Positions 1 through 11,700 of a stretch of DNA of 64,000 nt are shown piece after piece. Source of the DNA: Madurella fahalii (taxonomy: Eukaryota > Ascomycota > Sordariomycetes > Sordariales); contig CM056875.1 in assembly GCA_029876055.1 (NCBI GenBank), positions 5,667,001 through 5,731,000 of the forward strand. The letters are read 5' to 3'. The position numbers and the translations under genes were made by a program. How positions within the stretch are numbered: position 1 is the stretch's first letter; the number at the start of each line of letters is the position of its first letter. A model generated the notes under the pieces. That model made no database searches, was not told the origin of the DNA, and saw only the letters and a program-made list of their open reading frames with translations.

Positions 1-789
1 GTTACCCACGTACAGCGTGTTGCAGGGGGGGTTCAGGTCGGCAGGGTTGGCAGGTGGGAAGTTATGTGCTCGATAGGACAACTGCGGATTGAATCCCAGG
101 CCAGCCCCCGATATCCGATTGCGATCGGTAAGATGATTCCCGATGGACGATTGAGGCGAAAAGATGCTCTGATAGTGCGGGCTTGGTTCGGGGCTGGTCA
201 ATTCAGAGCCGTAGACACCATTCATTGTCGGCGCCATCTTGTCGAGTGACTTGAATGTCCCATTGAACTTCGAGGTTTGTCTTGAAGACGTCGCTGACGA
301 CGCGGCGGATGACACTGTTGACGCACTAGCCGCAGAGCCGGTCGTGTCGATCGGGTATCTCTTGCCCAAGCTTGTGGGGCTGGAGCCCAGGATGTCGACC
401 ATCATCTTCCCCGCGTTCGCGGAGACGGATTTGCCGTCGAGGAGAGTCTTTGCCTCCTGCGCGCCGGCCAGGGTCTTGAACTTGACAATGGCCGACCGAG
501 AGTTGGGGTCCTCAGGCTGCTCAGGAGCGAGGACCTCTACGTCAACCAGATCCTTGGAGAAGACCAGCATCAGGCGAATCGACTCCTCCGACGTGTTCAG
601 CGGCAGGTTTCGAATCAATGCAGACGACGGCGCGGCGGTTCCTGAAGTCGCGGAGAACGGCGTGCTAACGGGCTTCGCGGCTTCGCGGTCGAAGACATGG
701 CCCGGGGGAATGGCCAGTGTATATGAGGTCTGGTGCGTCATTGAGGGCCGGAGAGGCTGCGGCTGCGATAAGAAGGCCGAAGTCGCCAT
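1..789 (-). CDS. scw1: Scw1/Whi3-type RRM RNA-binding protein, N-terminal part (cut by window edge)
   Basis: A plausible independent start is ATG 789 (MATSAFLSQPQ), in frame with the protease-like exon upstream. A conserved N-terminal block (YTLAIPPGHVFDREAAKPVS) is followed by a first RRM with RNP-type segments (SALIRNLPLNTSEESIRLML and RSAIVKFKTLAGAQEAKTLL). A Ser/Thr-rich linker leads to NPPCNTLYVGN at the very edge, the start of the second RRM. In Schizosaccharomyces the Scw1 family is a negative regulator of cell-wall integrity and septation that binds mRNA; that role is family knowledge. The C-terminal RRM lies outside the window. A start upstream of 789 is possible, because the residues just before it (about 1000-790) are also Pro/Ala/Ser-rich as in Scw1 N-termini. 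Confidence 0.8.
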   Translation of the reverse strand, partial: MATSAFLSQPQPLRPSMTHQTSYTLAIPPGHVFDREAAKPVSTPFSATSGTAAPSSALIRNLPLNTSEESIRLMLVFSKDLVDVEVLAPEQPEDPNSRSAIVKFKTLAGAQEAKTLLDGKSVSANAGKMMVDILGSSPTSLGKRYPIDTTGSAASASTVSSAASSATSSRQTSKFNGTFKSLDKMAPTMNGVYGSELTSPEPSPHYQSIFSPQSSIGNHLTDRNRISGAGLGFNPQLSYRAHNFPPANPADLNPPCNTLYVGN

Positions 790-3240
790 TGTATCCTTTG
801 TCGCGGTGGAGATGGTGGGAATGGGACCGGAGCGACTCGAGGTCAGCGACGTGAATGGCGAGACGGAAGATGCGTCTGGAGGATTTGCTAAAGCTGCGCT
901 AGGCGGTGCGGTATCCGCCGTCGCTGCAGGTCCCGGGTCATTGATTATGTTGAAATGTCGGGCCGTGTGCGTAGAACGCGACAGTGGAAATTTCTGATCA
1001 TCCGAGATACTAGCGGCGGCATCAGATGAATGGAGTTGGTGGAAGCGAGGAGAGATCACTGCAACTTCATCAAGCCCCGGGGCAGCACTCCTATATGCCT
1101 CTTCGAGTCGTCTCAAAGACCCCAAGCCGCTTTCGTCCGGGACCGTCATAGTGTAGAAATCTATGAGACTTGCCAATGTATTTATTGGCTCAGGTATCGC
1201 GACGGTTGATCCGGGAAACCGATGTTGAATCTGTTCAAGGATAGCAGCATAGGGGCTTATGTAGATTTCTCCAATGGGATTCGAGCCAATAACATGGCCG
1301 TAAATGGCGTTGGTCGCGGCATCGACAACAATCGAGCCAGAGTCGCCCCTTGTCAAGCCTGTGGAGTCTAAGGGTCAGCTAAGACATGGTCCAAGAGAGG
1401 GACTGGTAGCGAACTCACTGTTCGGCTCACACAGAGCCACAGTCCACACTGCCGATGGTGTTCTCCCATTGATACCGCCTAAAATCGAAGTCCCGGGTAG
1501 GAGGATCCCTCTCTGAGGTGTCGCTTTACCTGTGATTATAAAAACGAGTGCCGCCCGAGTCGGTTGGGATTCGGCCACTTTAGATAGAAACACGGGCCTC
1601 GATGAGACGTTGGGGAAAACGAAGGCATTGGGTCGCCAATCTTGTTGGTCCACCAATTTGATGAGAGCCCAGTCTAAGTCCAATTCACCAGATTCGTTGA
1701 GCTCATCAGGCGTGGGGAACAACGCGAGCATTTCTTTGAGCTCCCTCGTTTGCCCACTGATCTGTATTTGATTGCCATGGAAGTCCTTCGTAGCTGTTGA
1801 GCGGCTGTCCACGGGATCTAGCTCCCCCCCGTCGTCTTCTGTAAGGCTCTCATACTCGACATCGTCGATGAAGTAGTCGTCGTCATCATCGGCAATGTCA
1901 TCATGAGGATCGGTATCAGAGCCATCGAGAGGCTCCTCATTGCAGACAGGAAGCTTTGCAGCCTCGTCCGCGGAAGTGCCAGCGCTAGAACGGTCGACCG
2001 ACTGGTAATCAGATATCTCTCCACTACGGAGTTTCATCGGCTTGAATGACCTAAATGCGTGCATTGATGTGATGGCAAAAAAATCCGAATCTATCTTTAT
2101 CACGCAACCCAGGGTGGAGAAGGCAGATTCACTATCGAGAAGCTCGATGGCGGATCCGCACAAGGTCAATTCAGGCACCCTTTGCGGATGTGTCTCTGAA
2201 CAGTGTGGTGGTGTATTCAGTTGAGAATGTATCCGCACGGATTCTTGGCCCCAGAAGAGAGTTCTAGGCCTACGTTGACGCCAGAAGTACAGGTTGAAGA
2301 GTGTTTTGTGGTTCTCCTCGATCATCGACGCTTGGCTCCCACTCCATGGATATTTCCGGGACGGCCGACGAAGGCAGTATTGGTACTTGAGTTCCTTGCT
2401 CGCCAAGAGCCCACTTAGAGCCTTGAATTCGCTCTGGCGGCAGAAAACAAGTATCGACGGATGCGACTCCTCAGACGAGGTTCCACACAACTTGAGAGTG
2501 TAGTCAATGTATTGGACATTCTCCCTTAGCCGAGGATGTTCCTCGGTGTTGTGTCGGAATATGTTGACCACTTCTCGATATCTGTCGTGGAACGCCGCAT
2601 CGATGACTGCACTGCTGTGAGGGTAAACGAATGTCGTTGGGGAGCAGCCAGGAATTTTGGCTGGCTCCCGGAAAGGGTCGTCTAGAAGTTTCGCGAATCT
2701 TTCGTGAGACGCTGTGCAGATGCCGTTTTCGTGTTGTCCCCCACCGAACGACAAACGGGCAGAGCCTAAGTCGGAGCTAGTGCTAAGGCCTGTGCTGGAA
2801 CCAGTCCCAGAGTCGCTCTTCGTAACTTCGAGGAAAGATGATGGGGCTGTGGTCGATGTCGGAGTGCTAATACCCGAATGCTCAGTAGAATCGAGACGCC
2901 CGCTTGATATTTCTCCGTTTTCCCTGTTTCCAACGTCTGACTTGGCATGCGTGCTGCCTGAAACACTATTGTAACCCCCACGGTCCGCAAAGACGGGACT
3001 TCGGAACTCGGAGACCACATACGCAGGCGATTCTTCACAACTAGAGGTCTTTTTGGTCGGCGGGTGTATGTCAGAGGCAGGGTTCTTGCGAGTCGAAGAA
3101 AACACCAAGGCGCGCCTCGAAATGGCCAATCGCCGGATCTGGCTCTGAAGGGATTCAAGAGAAGACGGTAGATCGGATGTTTTCTCGAAAGGCTTCTCCT
3201 CGTATACCTGAGACGACCTGTTTGTGGTGAGGATCAACAT
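1..3240 (-). CDS. Trypsin-like (GDSGS) protein, frame continuing into an Scw1-type RNA-binding domain; partial at window edge
   Basis: Exon 1 runs from the ATG at 3240 down to 1419. A 60-nt intron (1418-1359, GTGAGT donor, CTGAC branch, CAG acceptor) follows, and exon 2 starts at 1358. The first 390 residues are low-complexity (Ser, Thr, acidic). A chymotrypsin-fold protease-like domain follows: His394 in TSMHAF, Asp523 in LDWALI and, joined across the intron, Ser614 in GDSGS. After the domain end (YGHVIGSNPIGEIYISP) the frame stays open for more than 100 codons and enters a sequence that is clearly Scw1-like, with no stop codon between. Similar fungal GDSGS proteins normally end soon after this domain; their substrates are unknown. 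I see no signal peptide. Either this is a real fusion or two genes lie nose to tail in one frame. The start is the first ATG of the frame; upstream exons are possible. Confidence 0.6.
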
Positions 3241-3625
3241 AGTACTTGAAGAGGGCTCGATCTTGTTAAATAACGCACCTCTCTGTTGGCGCCGGGCCTC
3301 GAAGATGATCCACCATCATAGTCTCAGTCCGAGTCATTGTTGATTGCATGCGATGGCAGGGAAGGACTCGGCGATCAGTCTGTTAGATTTTTGAGGATGC
3401 GTTGGTCAGCGTTTACTCCGCAGGCAAAGAAGTTGTAGGCTGGTTTGCATCTGGTGGTGGTGGCAGTGCAGTGGTTGCCTCCCAGCCAATCCTCTCCAGC
3501 TTTGTCGGGACAAGCTGGTCAAACAGACACCGCTCCGTAGTCCATGTCACCTCGCCGCGCGGGATTGGAATCGTACCTAATATTTCTATTTCCATTCTGT
3601 ATGCGTTTCTACGGCAAGTTAAGCA
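3241..3625. other. Divergent intergenic region
   Basis: This 385-bp stretch lies between the minus-strand protease-like gene and the plus-strand hypothetical gene and should hold both promoters. I see no clear TATA box, repeat or RNA gene in it. Confidence 0.5.
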
Positions 3626-4809
3626 ATGCTCCAACCAATTGAGACAGAACGCCAGGACATAGTAAGGGCGATTTTTGGCGAGAGTCTAGCCGACCATGCC
3701 AATAGTTCCAGATTCAAAGCCTACTTCAACCACTATTGTTCCGTTGTCTGCCCAACCTCCCCGGGGGATGCTGTGATTGAGCTCGACACTCTGGCGCTCA
3801 GGAGCCACGCCGACGTTCTCAGTTGTATCGATATCATCGTCCATGACCCAAAAATAACATTTAGCGGATTTGTCGCCAGGGCAGTTGATTCCAAGCATGC
3901 AGAAGCCAATCTGAGAGAGAAAGAACATATAGCCAGAGTGGCGGCCGAGGTTGCTTTTGCCATCAACTGTACGCCCAGAAATTATTGCTCGGATAATTCA
4001 TAAATGGCGGTTTTCACCCTGTCAAGTGGGAAGGGGAAGTCTCTTTCCTCCATTTCATCGAGAATGCTTTCAAGTTGGCGTCACAACAAATCCAAACGCC
4101 TGAACAGCACGAGAAGCGCAGAGAAACGATGAAGCGCAAGACATCCATCAAGGCTTGGAAGCTCGCCAAGAGATACGGTATCAAGATCAGAGGCACAGAT
4201 AACCTGCTGGAACATCTTGTGTTGGACCTCAAAACAATGACGCTGAAAGTCTTCCATCAAGTATCGTTTCTTAGGGCACATCTAGCGAAGAGCAAGCAAG
4301 AGCCATTGGATCTCAACTTTGAGGAGAGTTTAAGAAGGCAAGCCATTTCCTAAGACCGTTGGCCGTCCTTGACTGACTGCTTTGGTAGAGGGACACTGCC
4401 GCCGAGGCTTCTCCTTGAGACTCTACTGACATTTCATGATGTCTTGTTTCCGGTGGTCAGCGTACGCGACAAAAAGTCGCGTGCAGCCCTGGAGACTATG
4501 ATCCAAAGGCATGGTTTTGATGCGGAAGGAAGATGGATTGAATTCGTTCGGGCTACTCCCGCAGATATGACGTTCGACTACTGGGGCGACCGTCTATCAA
4601 CGCTCCACGATGTTGTGAAACGACCGCCACCAGCGAACGCAATGGTCGCCTGGTTTGAGAGGCATACATCGGAGAGGAATGCACTGACTGTGGCCGTTGT
4701 GGGCCTCTTTTTGTCCGTACTCTTTGGATTTCTCTCCTTCATTGTTGGGTCACTTCAGCTTATTTTAGCCTGGGTGGCGTATAAGTACCCGCCGGCTCCA
4801 ACTTCATGA
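3626..4809 (+). CDS. Hypothetical fungal protein with C-terminal membrane segment; apparent 1-nt frameshift
   Basis: I recognise this as a Pezizomycotina family of unknown function, from FKAYFNHYCSVVCP and ALRSHADVLSCIDII followed by a KWEGEVSFLHFIENAF block. The ATG at 3626 opens a frame that stops at 4001-4003. The conserved continuation (INGGFHPVKWEGEV) is in another frame starting at about 4000. One extra nucleotide near 3994-3999 would join the two, and no GT..AG pair I found gives the same result. A normal 63-nt intron follows (4328-4390, donor GTTTAAG, branch CTGAC, acceptor GAG), then a last exon to 4809. With one added nucleotide the exons sum to 374 codons. The C-terminus has about 30 hydrophobic residues (VAVVGLFLSVLFGFLSF), one or two membrane passes. 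It could be a young pseudogene, a sequencing error or an unrecognised splice. Confidence 0.5.
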
Positions 4810-5135
4810 ATTATGACAACAGAACATCCAAAGCAGGATGTATCCACAGACTAACCGACTTTTAAACGATGCGGGAAGCCCCAGGGGCAGCATACGTGGA
4901 GATGCCACGGTACTTGTCGTGTAAGTTTGGCCTTGAATCTGATTCTGCGGAGTGTGCCGAGCTTCGGCTTGTGGAGCACTGGCATGATACTGACAGGGCC
5001 AAAGCGAAAGGGTGCCAGTGGTTCGGTGTGTGTATTGTGGTCTGGATTATGACGCTGCAGATCAAGTTGTGGTCTGGAGTAGGATAATATGCCTGACAGC
5101 TTGAACTCAACTTTGGGCTATACCTCGGGCAAAGT
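4810..5135. other. Gene-free spacer
   Basis: Only short open frames are present (for example 4869-5087), with no recognisable domain. The right end borders the degraded sirtuin sequence. Confidence 0.4.
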
Positions 5136-5139
5136 AAGG

Positions 5140-6170
5140 ATATGCTGGCTGGCGGCCTATCAGATCTTGGACTTAGGCGTCGCAGTCCTACTCAACCCAA
5201 TGATCGATTACACCGTCCTAGCTCTTAGCTGGTTCTGTGAGATTCATAAACACCAACTTCCCAGCCTGGCGGCTGTAGATGACCCCGGCGAAATCCTTTA
5301 CCAAGTTCCTAACCCCGTGCGTTGTAAGGCTCGTGCCCATAATAAGAAGGACGTTTGGGCAGAGTGACCGGTCATATCGTATTATGGTTAAGGTTAAGTT
5401 AGCTCGTGAGTCCTGTTTGTTGTAAAGCTGTACGTTAGGTTGGAGTATCCTAACTGCATTTGTGAATTTCCCTGCTGCCGTTCTAGTATTTAATATCTTC
5501 GTATAGTTAGGATAAGAAGTTTCCTGGGTCTCTATTTCTCGGTTATCCTTATCCCAGCAAGTACTAACATAGTTGGTGCATCGCAAATGGTAGAGAGATC
5601 CATACAGAAAAATGCATTTGGTACCTGATATTGTTTTAGGGCCGCGGCTCGTGGCTAGCTTGGTGGTTAAGAGCATATCCTAGTTGGTGCTTCCCTTGGA
5701 GACGAGATTGACTTCTGGGGCCTTTTCGTATATTGGTAGAGACTAATCTTCTCTTCGAGGTAGTTGATGTTCTAGGTGTAATCTCGAACCAGCATCCTAG
5801 TATCGCATAACTTAACTATAAAACGGTGTGTTTTTGTTGGAGTAGCGTGCTTAAAGGCTTGACGTATACTGGTGATATTCTTGTAATATAATTAAAGGCC
5901 TCCTTCCCGGATCAAAGAGAGCTAACAAATAGAAGAGACAACGTAGGGCGTTAGGATATGCCTTTTGTAAATGATAGCCGGGAGAATAAATACTATTTGA
6001 AATCGAGATTCCTAAAGTTTGGTAAGATACATATATAGGGAATAGGAAATAGTTAATACTTATAGGAATGCTTGCATTTATACTGATACCAGCTCCGTGG
6101 TAGTTACGACCCTGGAGGTAGTATTAAATATCCTCGCGATGCTTTGTAAGTAGATATTGTCGTTCGGTTG
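5140..6170 (-). pseudogene. RIP-degraded sirtuin (Sir2 family, Hst3/Hst4-like) relic
   Basis: Reading the minus strand, Sir2 landmarks appear in the right order. An N-terminal helix LQSIARIF is followed by a Rossmann motif GAGIS (6096-6082), one nucleotide out of frame with the residues before it. Then come THRFIVKL, the active-site TQNID written as T-stop-NIN (stop at 5774-5772), a C-containing zinc-ribbon remnant (YGSLYHLRC), LCPNVLLIMGTSL, and the C-terminal block DGVIDHWVE..DCDA..VQDL. Three tryptophan positions in that last block are stops (5220-5218, 5190-5188, 5175-5173). Gln to stop (C to T) and Trp to stop (G to A) are the changes RIP makes. The stretch is AT-rich next to GC-rich neighbours. 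Sirtuins are NAD-dependent deacylases; this copy cannot encode one. The Hst3/Hst4 placing rests on the C-terminal block and is inference. Confidence 0.75.
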
Positions 6171-8763
6171 TACATGGGTGATAGCTATTTTGTACCAAAG
6201 CAAAATAGTAATTGGCCGGTTGAGGGCTGGGATGGTGAAGAAGATTTGTAAGTTGGCAAGGCAAAGGCAAAGATTAAAGGACAAGGAGGGGAACGAAGGA
6301 GAACAGGAACAAGAGGGTATTATATACTCTGGAAAACGCCAGGCATCCAGACCTTGACCACATCGGCTGAGCTCGGATGGACAAACCACACTCTCGTGGT
6401 CGAGCAAAAGCTGGAACGACATAACCAAGAGTTTTCCGGACTGGAAAAACAGGTGACGACTACCTACCGATCTCCCGCCCTGGCACCCTCAAAGCAATTG
6501 GTCTTGGCGGACAGGTGAATCCTATGCTCCGGCCCTAGACCCGCGTCCCTTTCCAGCAAGGTGGCCTCCTGGGTGGCGGCTTGGCCATTCCGGCACAAAT
6601 ATGCCGCCTTTGCTTTGATCACAGGACAGAAACAACGTAACGTTGACTACTTGAGCAGCCCAATTGACACCCGACCCTCTGTCCCTGAAGAGCGCGACCC
6701 TAAGTTCACAAAGCCTCTCCCTCCAGGGCGGACACAGCCACGTGGCCCGCTCTTCCGACGCTGAATCTGTTTGGATTTCCTTGGACCTTTCGGCACCTTC
6801 CGGTGATTTCTCCGAGAAGCCTTTCTAACCCAGGATGACCGTCGTTGCTGACGGGACCGGTGACACGCGGCAGGTGAGAGGGTGGTTGAAGCATCGCCGT
6901 CCACTGGCTGCCCGGAAGCAGCTCCTTCCACAGTCCCGTTCTGTACCTCATTCTGTTGCGTGGGCGATTCTTCTACTTCTCCCTTTAGTCATAGTCAGAG
7001 AGGCTGGCTGCCACGAACCTGCAAGGTATTTCGGAAGGGGCTTAATAAATTCCTTATACCATATCCGGAAGCCAGTCTCGTCGTTCCTAAATATGGTCGA
7101 CATCATACGGATCTCTTCGAAAGATGGGAGAAATGGGGGTTCATCATTTTCTGAATCATCACCTGAAGACCATAGGAGATGCCTCGGGTTGGTATAGCCG
7201 GTTCAGTTACGTTGCTTGCCATCATCAGGGTTATGAGACCTGAGCTGCGAGAGTTGGGAGGGAACTTGTAAACGAGATCTGCTGGGGACCTTTCAATGGA
7301 GATACCCACTTATTCATGTTCGTCAAGCCGCTAGCCTCAGGCCCCGCCTGTCAATAGCCCAAATGCACCATCACACACCGTCGCTCAAGGTCGACTACCT
7401 GCCAAGACTCCCTCCTCTCGGTAACTTCTCGCTGCCACAACCCGGTACGGCCGAGATGCTGGCAGATCCGTCCTAGATGTACTGGTTGAGGCCCTGCCCT
7501 CGTATCGCCAGCCATGCAAGGGTTAGGTTTTTGTCGTCGGGGAAGGAACTAACTAGCCACTGCTGCCTCCTACTTGGTGGATCTTTATCTATTTCTATCC
7601 AAAGACTAGCCTCGTATCACGCACTCCACTTCTTGTAGGGACATATATCTCTAACGTTGGGGAATAGAGCCACACTCTGGAGCCTTGCTCACGTAGTCCA
7701 TTCGTGTAGATTGCTCCTTATGCGCAAATCCAACCATTTCATTCAATGAATAGGTATCTGAGTGTCGGCCAACTCATCCTAAATTCTCGAACTGCGAAGG
7801 AGGGCACCACGGCGGGTGCGGCGGCTCCGGCTCCGAGAAGCATGGAGTATCTATATTTTGGTTAGAATTGGCAGCTGGAGAACCTTGGAGGGGGGTCTTC
7901 ACCTCGTCATGATCCGCTCGTTTATCGCAATGTCCCGCTTCATGGATGCCTTTATCCTTTGTTGGCACTCCGCCGGTTTCTGGGTCCCAAAGCAATGTAA
8001 CTCAAGTTTCCGCCCCTTGTCCTAGTGTGACTGGCCGGCATGGCCTCGAGGCCAGGCATCAGCGCTCCTGCTGGATACCAACTCTGCCCGTAGGTCAAGA
8101 AGTCTGGCTACGCGATTGGCACGCGCCATACTCAGGTATTCAATCCACTAACTACGGAGCCGGTACGCGGGGCACCAGGAGTGAGGGACAAAATTTGGGT
8201 CCGTGCGCTGAACTTGGTTAGCTGATGCCGCAGCCAGGCGAAGTGCGGCTGACCAGTCAGAAAATGGAAGCCCGACGTCAACAAATGGATTACAGGCTCT
8301 GCTTTGCCATTGATCCGGACAGCGCACAGTCGGGACCGTGCTTTCAAACTGGACCAGCCAAGGCAGGCCCTGGATCCATGCTCCGGGCAGCTGTAGACGA
8401 CCCCACGACGGGACTGACCGGCCCACCGCACAGCAGAGACCCACCCGATCCCTCCTTCCGCAATCCGCACCGAACAAAGTCGACACAGTCGCGACCTGAC
8501 TACGCGGCTGCCGCAGAAAGTGTAAAGGCTCCCGTTTGTGCGCCGACCTCTCAGAATGCGAAAACCTCGAAAAAGTGTGTCTCACGAGCCGCCGATCCGC
8601 GCCGCCGAGGTCTAACGGGCGCCACAGCAGGAGCTATCTTGAATTTCACAAAACTGCACACTCATTTCCAGATTATGGGTACACAACCCGACCCGCCGCC
8701 GACCTGTCGACCACACGCTGACTGTAGGATACCGGGGAAAGATCTGTGAAGGGGGCAGTCAGG
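6171..8763. other. Gene-poor region between sirtuin relic and ulp2
   Basis: AT-rich sequence fades into ordinary composition near 6350. From there to 8763 there are only short frames without recognisable domains, and I found no tRNA or 5S-like sequence. The right part must contain the ulp2 promoter and possibly a short upstream exon of that gene. Confidence 0.4.
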
Positions 8764-11700
8764 ATGCCGCGTCTCTTCAACTCGATCATGGTGTGTCAAA
8801 TTTTGCCGGCCATCCGCATGGTGAGCCCTGGGACTGACCAAGTGCAGAAGAGCATCGGGTTCAAGCCCATAGACACTCTGGATGCTGACCCTGGACGCCC
8901 GCCCGAGCCTCCGCGACGCAGTCCCCCTCCTGCGCATGCGCCTGCCCCAAAACGGCAAAAGCAAGTCTCTACCGAAGGTCGCCCTCGTGGGCCAGCCGAG
9001 GACATTGTGGATAGTGATGCGGATGTAACGTCGAGGACAGAGAACCATGGGAGTCAGGCAAGCTTTGCGCACTCTGTTTCGCCCGGGATATCCGAATACC
9101 AGGCTGTGGAGGCGTCCAGTGGACGGGGACGATCGAACAGGCGTCGTCGCCAATCGCCTGGTCATCCTCTTCACAGTGTGCCCGGGCTGCCGAAGCGCGG
9201 CCGTGCGCGCGGCGAGCCCATCGAGGACTTTGACGAGTTAGCGCCACAGCCGAGGCCGCCTCTGCACCGACAACGAGTCGCCCGCTTGACTATGCCCTCA
9301 GTCGCAGACGTGGAGGCCGCCAGGTCACCCAGAATCAATTTTGGCGATGCTGCAGATAACGAAATCCTCGGGAAACGCAGCCGGCGAGAGCGGAATCTCA
9401 CATATTCGGCTAGAAGTAAAAAGCGGGCTAGTCATGAGATCACGGATGGCGACGAACTGGCCGATGACGCAGACGGCAGAGACGCTTCGAAAACCAATGC
9501 GAGACCCATGACCGTGGATTCGACCAGGCATCATCCTCCCAGCCCTAGTCTGTCTAGGAAAGGGAATATGAACCGGACGAACTGGGCCAAAAAGGCTGAC
9601 ACCTTTCCGGACACGGGCGTTCTCGTGGTCTCAGCTGTGTGCCAACCAAATTTCCGCTACTTACCGGCCCGCGGGCAAAAGCCCTGTCATCTGCGACGGC
9701 TAACACTTGATCCCGAGCTCCGTGCCTTCACAGATGACGGCCACGAGGCTGAGCCGTATCAATGGCTCAGGATTACCAAGAGAGTCAAGTCGCTGTCTTA
9801 TCACCCCGAAAGCAACTTCATCAAGATCCATCAGACCATGGATCAATCCTCGTCGATCGGACCCATAGGGGGGATGATGGTACTCAAGTTCCGCAACCAT
9901 TCTGATGCTTCGTGGGTCACAGACTGGGTCCGTGAAAACCTAAAGATACCTTGCATCCAGGAAAGGGAGAGGTATGGCTCACCGACTGGCCTGGGTGCTT
10001 CTCGAACGCTGCTGACGACGTTTAGCCATAAACTACTTCAAATCTACGACAAGATGAGCCAGGATATAAGCCAAGCACCCACTCGGCTGGAAGCAAGGCG
10101 GCTGCCACACGAGACGCCGGTTCACCCACCACGACTAACGCTGGACACGACGGGAGTTGAGCGGAAGGACCGCCCACCGTCTAGCGCTCGAACCCCCATC
10201 CGAAACCAGATGCAGGTTTCCGCGCCGACCCCTTCGTTTTCCCGTGTTGAATCTACCAATGGTCTTGTCATATCTGGGTCGCGCTCCTTGAGGAGTAGAC
10301 AAGTCGGCGGCCAAGTCCTCGGAATCGAGGCGCCCCGCTCCCCGCTCATTCGTCGGTGGACCGAGGAGAACCCGGACTGGGCAAAGAACTGGAAGATGCC
10401 CCTGATGTTCCACCGTACAACCGTGGACAAGGAGGATATTCCCAGACTCGACGAAGGGGAATGTCTGAACGATAACCTCATCGGATTCGGCCTCCGGTAC
10501 CTCTTTGATGAGTTTGCCTCTAGGCACCCAGACCTGAACAAACGCGTTTACCTGCACAACTCCTTCTTCTACGAAAAGCTCAAGTCTAGCCGGGGTACAA
10601 TCAACTACGATGGCGTCAAGAGCTGGACCGCCAAGGTGGATCTGTTGTCCTATGACTACATCATCGTCCCTGTCAATGAGCATTTCCATTGGTGGGTAGC
10701 CATCATATGCAACCCGGGCAGGCTGGACCCAGATTCCCGAAAACTTCCGAGCAACGCTGAGAGCGTCTCCAGAAAAGAGGGAACGACTAAAGGCCCCGAA
10801 ACACGCAAAAACACCCAGGACGGAGCATCGTCCGATGTGGAGATGACTGATGTGACCGAGAATCTGCCTATGCAACCATCGAGAGCGGATACGACGGGCG
10901 AAGAGCGGGGACCCGATCCTGTCAAATCTGACATTGTGGATCTGTCATCAGACGACCGGAATGGCGGCATAGATCTTACCCACACCGGAGCAAAGTACGG
11001 TAGAAAATCCGGGCCTTCTTCGAGAAGGTACAATCCCGAGGACCCGAGGATCATCACTCTCGATTCCCTTGGCTCTAGCCACTCTCATACGGTCACCCAT
11101 CTCAAGAAGTATCTTCTTGAAGAGTTCAAGCACAAGCGAAACAAGATCATTACCGAAGTACCGCAGCAGCTAGGAATGAAGGCGGTCGGTATTCCAGAGC
11201 AAAACAACTTTTGCGACTGCGGCGTCTATCTCCTGGGCTACATCCAGGAATTCGTCAAAAACCCGGATTTGTTCATCCATACCCTACTTCGAAAAGAATC
11301 GCCAAACTGGGAGTTTGACCCCCGCCACTTGCGAGAACTGTGGAGGGAAACGATACAATGCGAACACAAGAAATATCAGGACAAGCAAGAAGCAATGCAG
11401 AAAAAGCGTGAAGCATCCGCTGCGAAAGGAACGCCTAATGCGGACACGGAGCCGAACAGCCACCAGTCTCGAGCGACCAGCGAGGTTGGAGACAAGTCTA
11501 AAGGGAAGTGTGACGGCAGAACTGGGTGCTCTGAACAACCGGCCTCCGCCAAAGGCGCAAGCTCCCCAACGGTGATCCATGAAGTGGCCGATTCTGACGC
11601 CGACGAGGATCCTCACAGCCGGCAGCAAAAAGCCAACGAGGAAACACGATCTCCAGTGCCGGCCCGCAGCGGATCTTCCCATCAACGGACCTCTCAGCAA

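Noticed and set aside
239..997. 252-codon plus-strand frame
   Set aside because: It is antisense to the Scw1 N-terminus and RRM1, which are well conserved on the minus strand.
6835..7197. 120-codon plus-strand frame in the gene-poor block
   Set aside because: It has no recognisable domain, no splice partner and ordinary composition. It is indistinguishable from chance.
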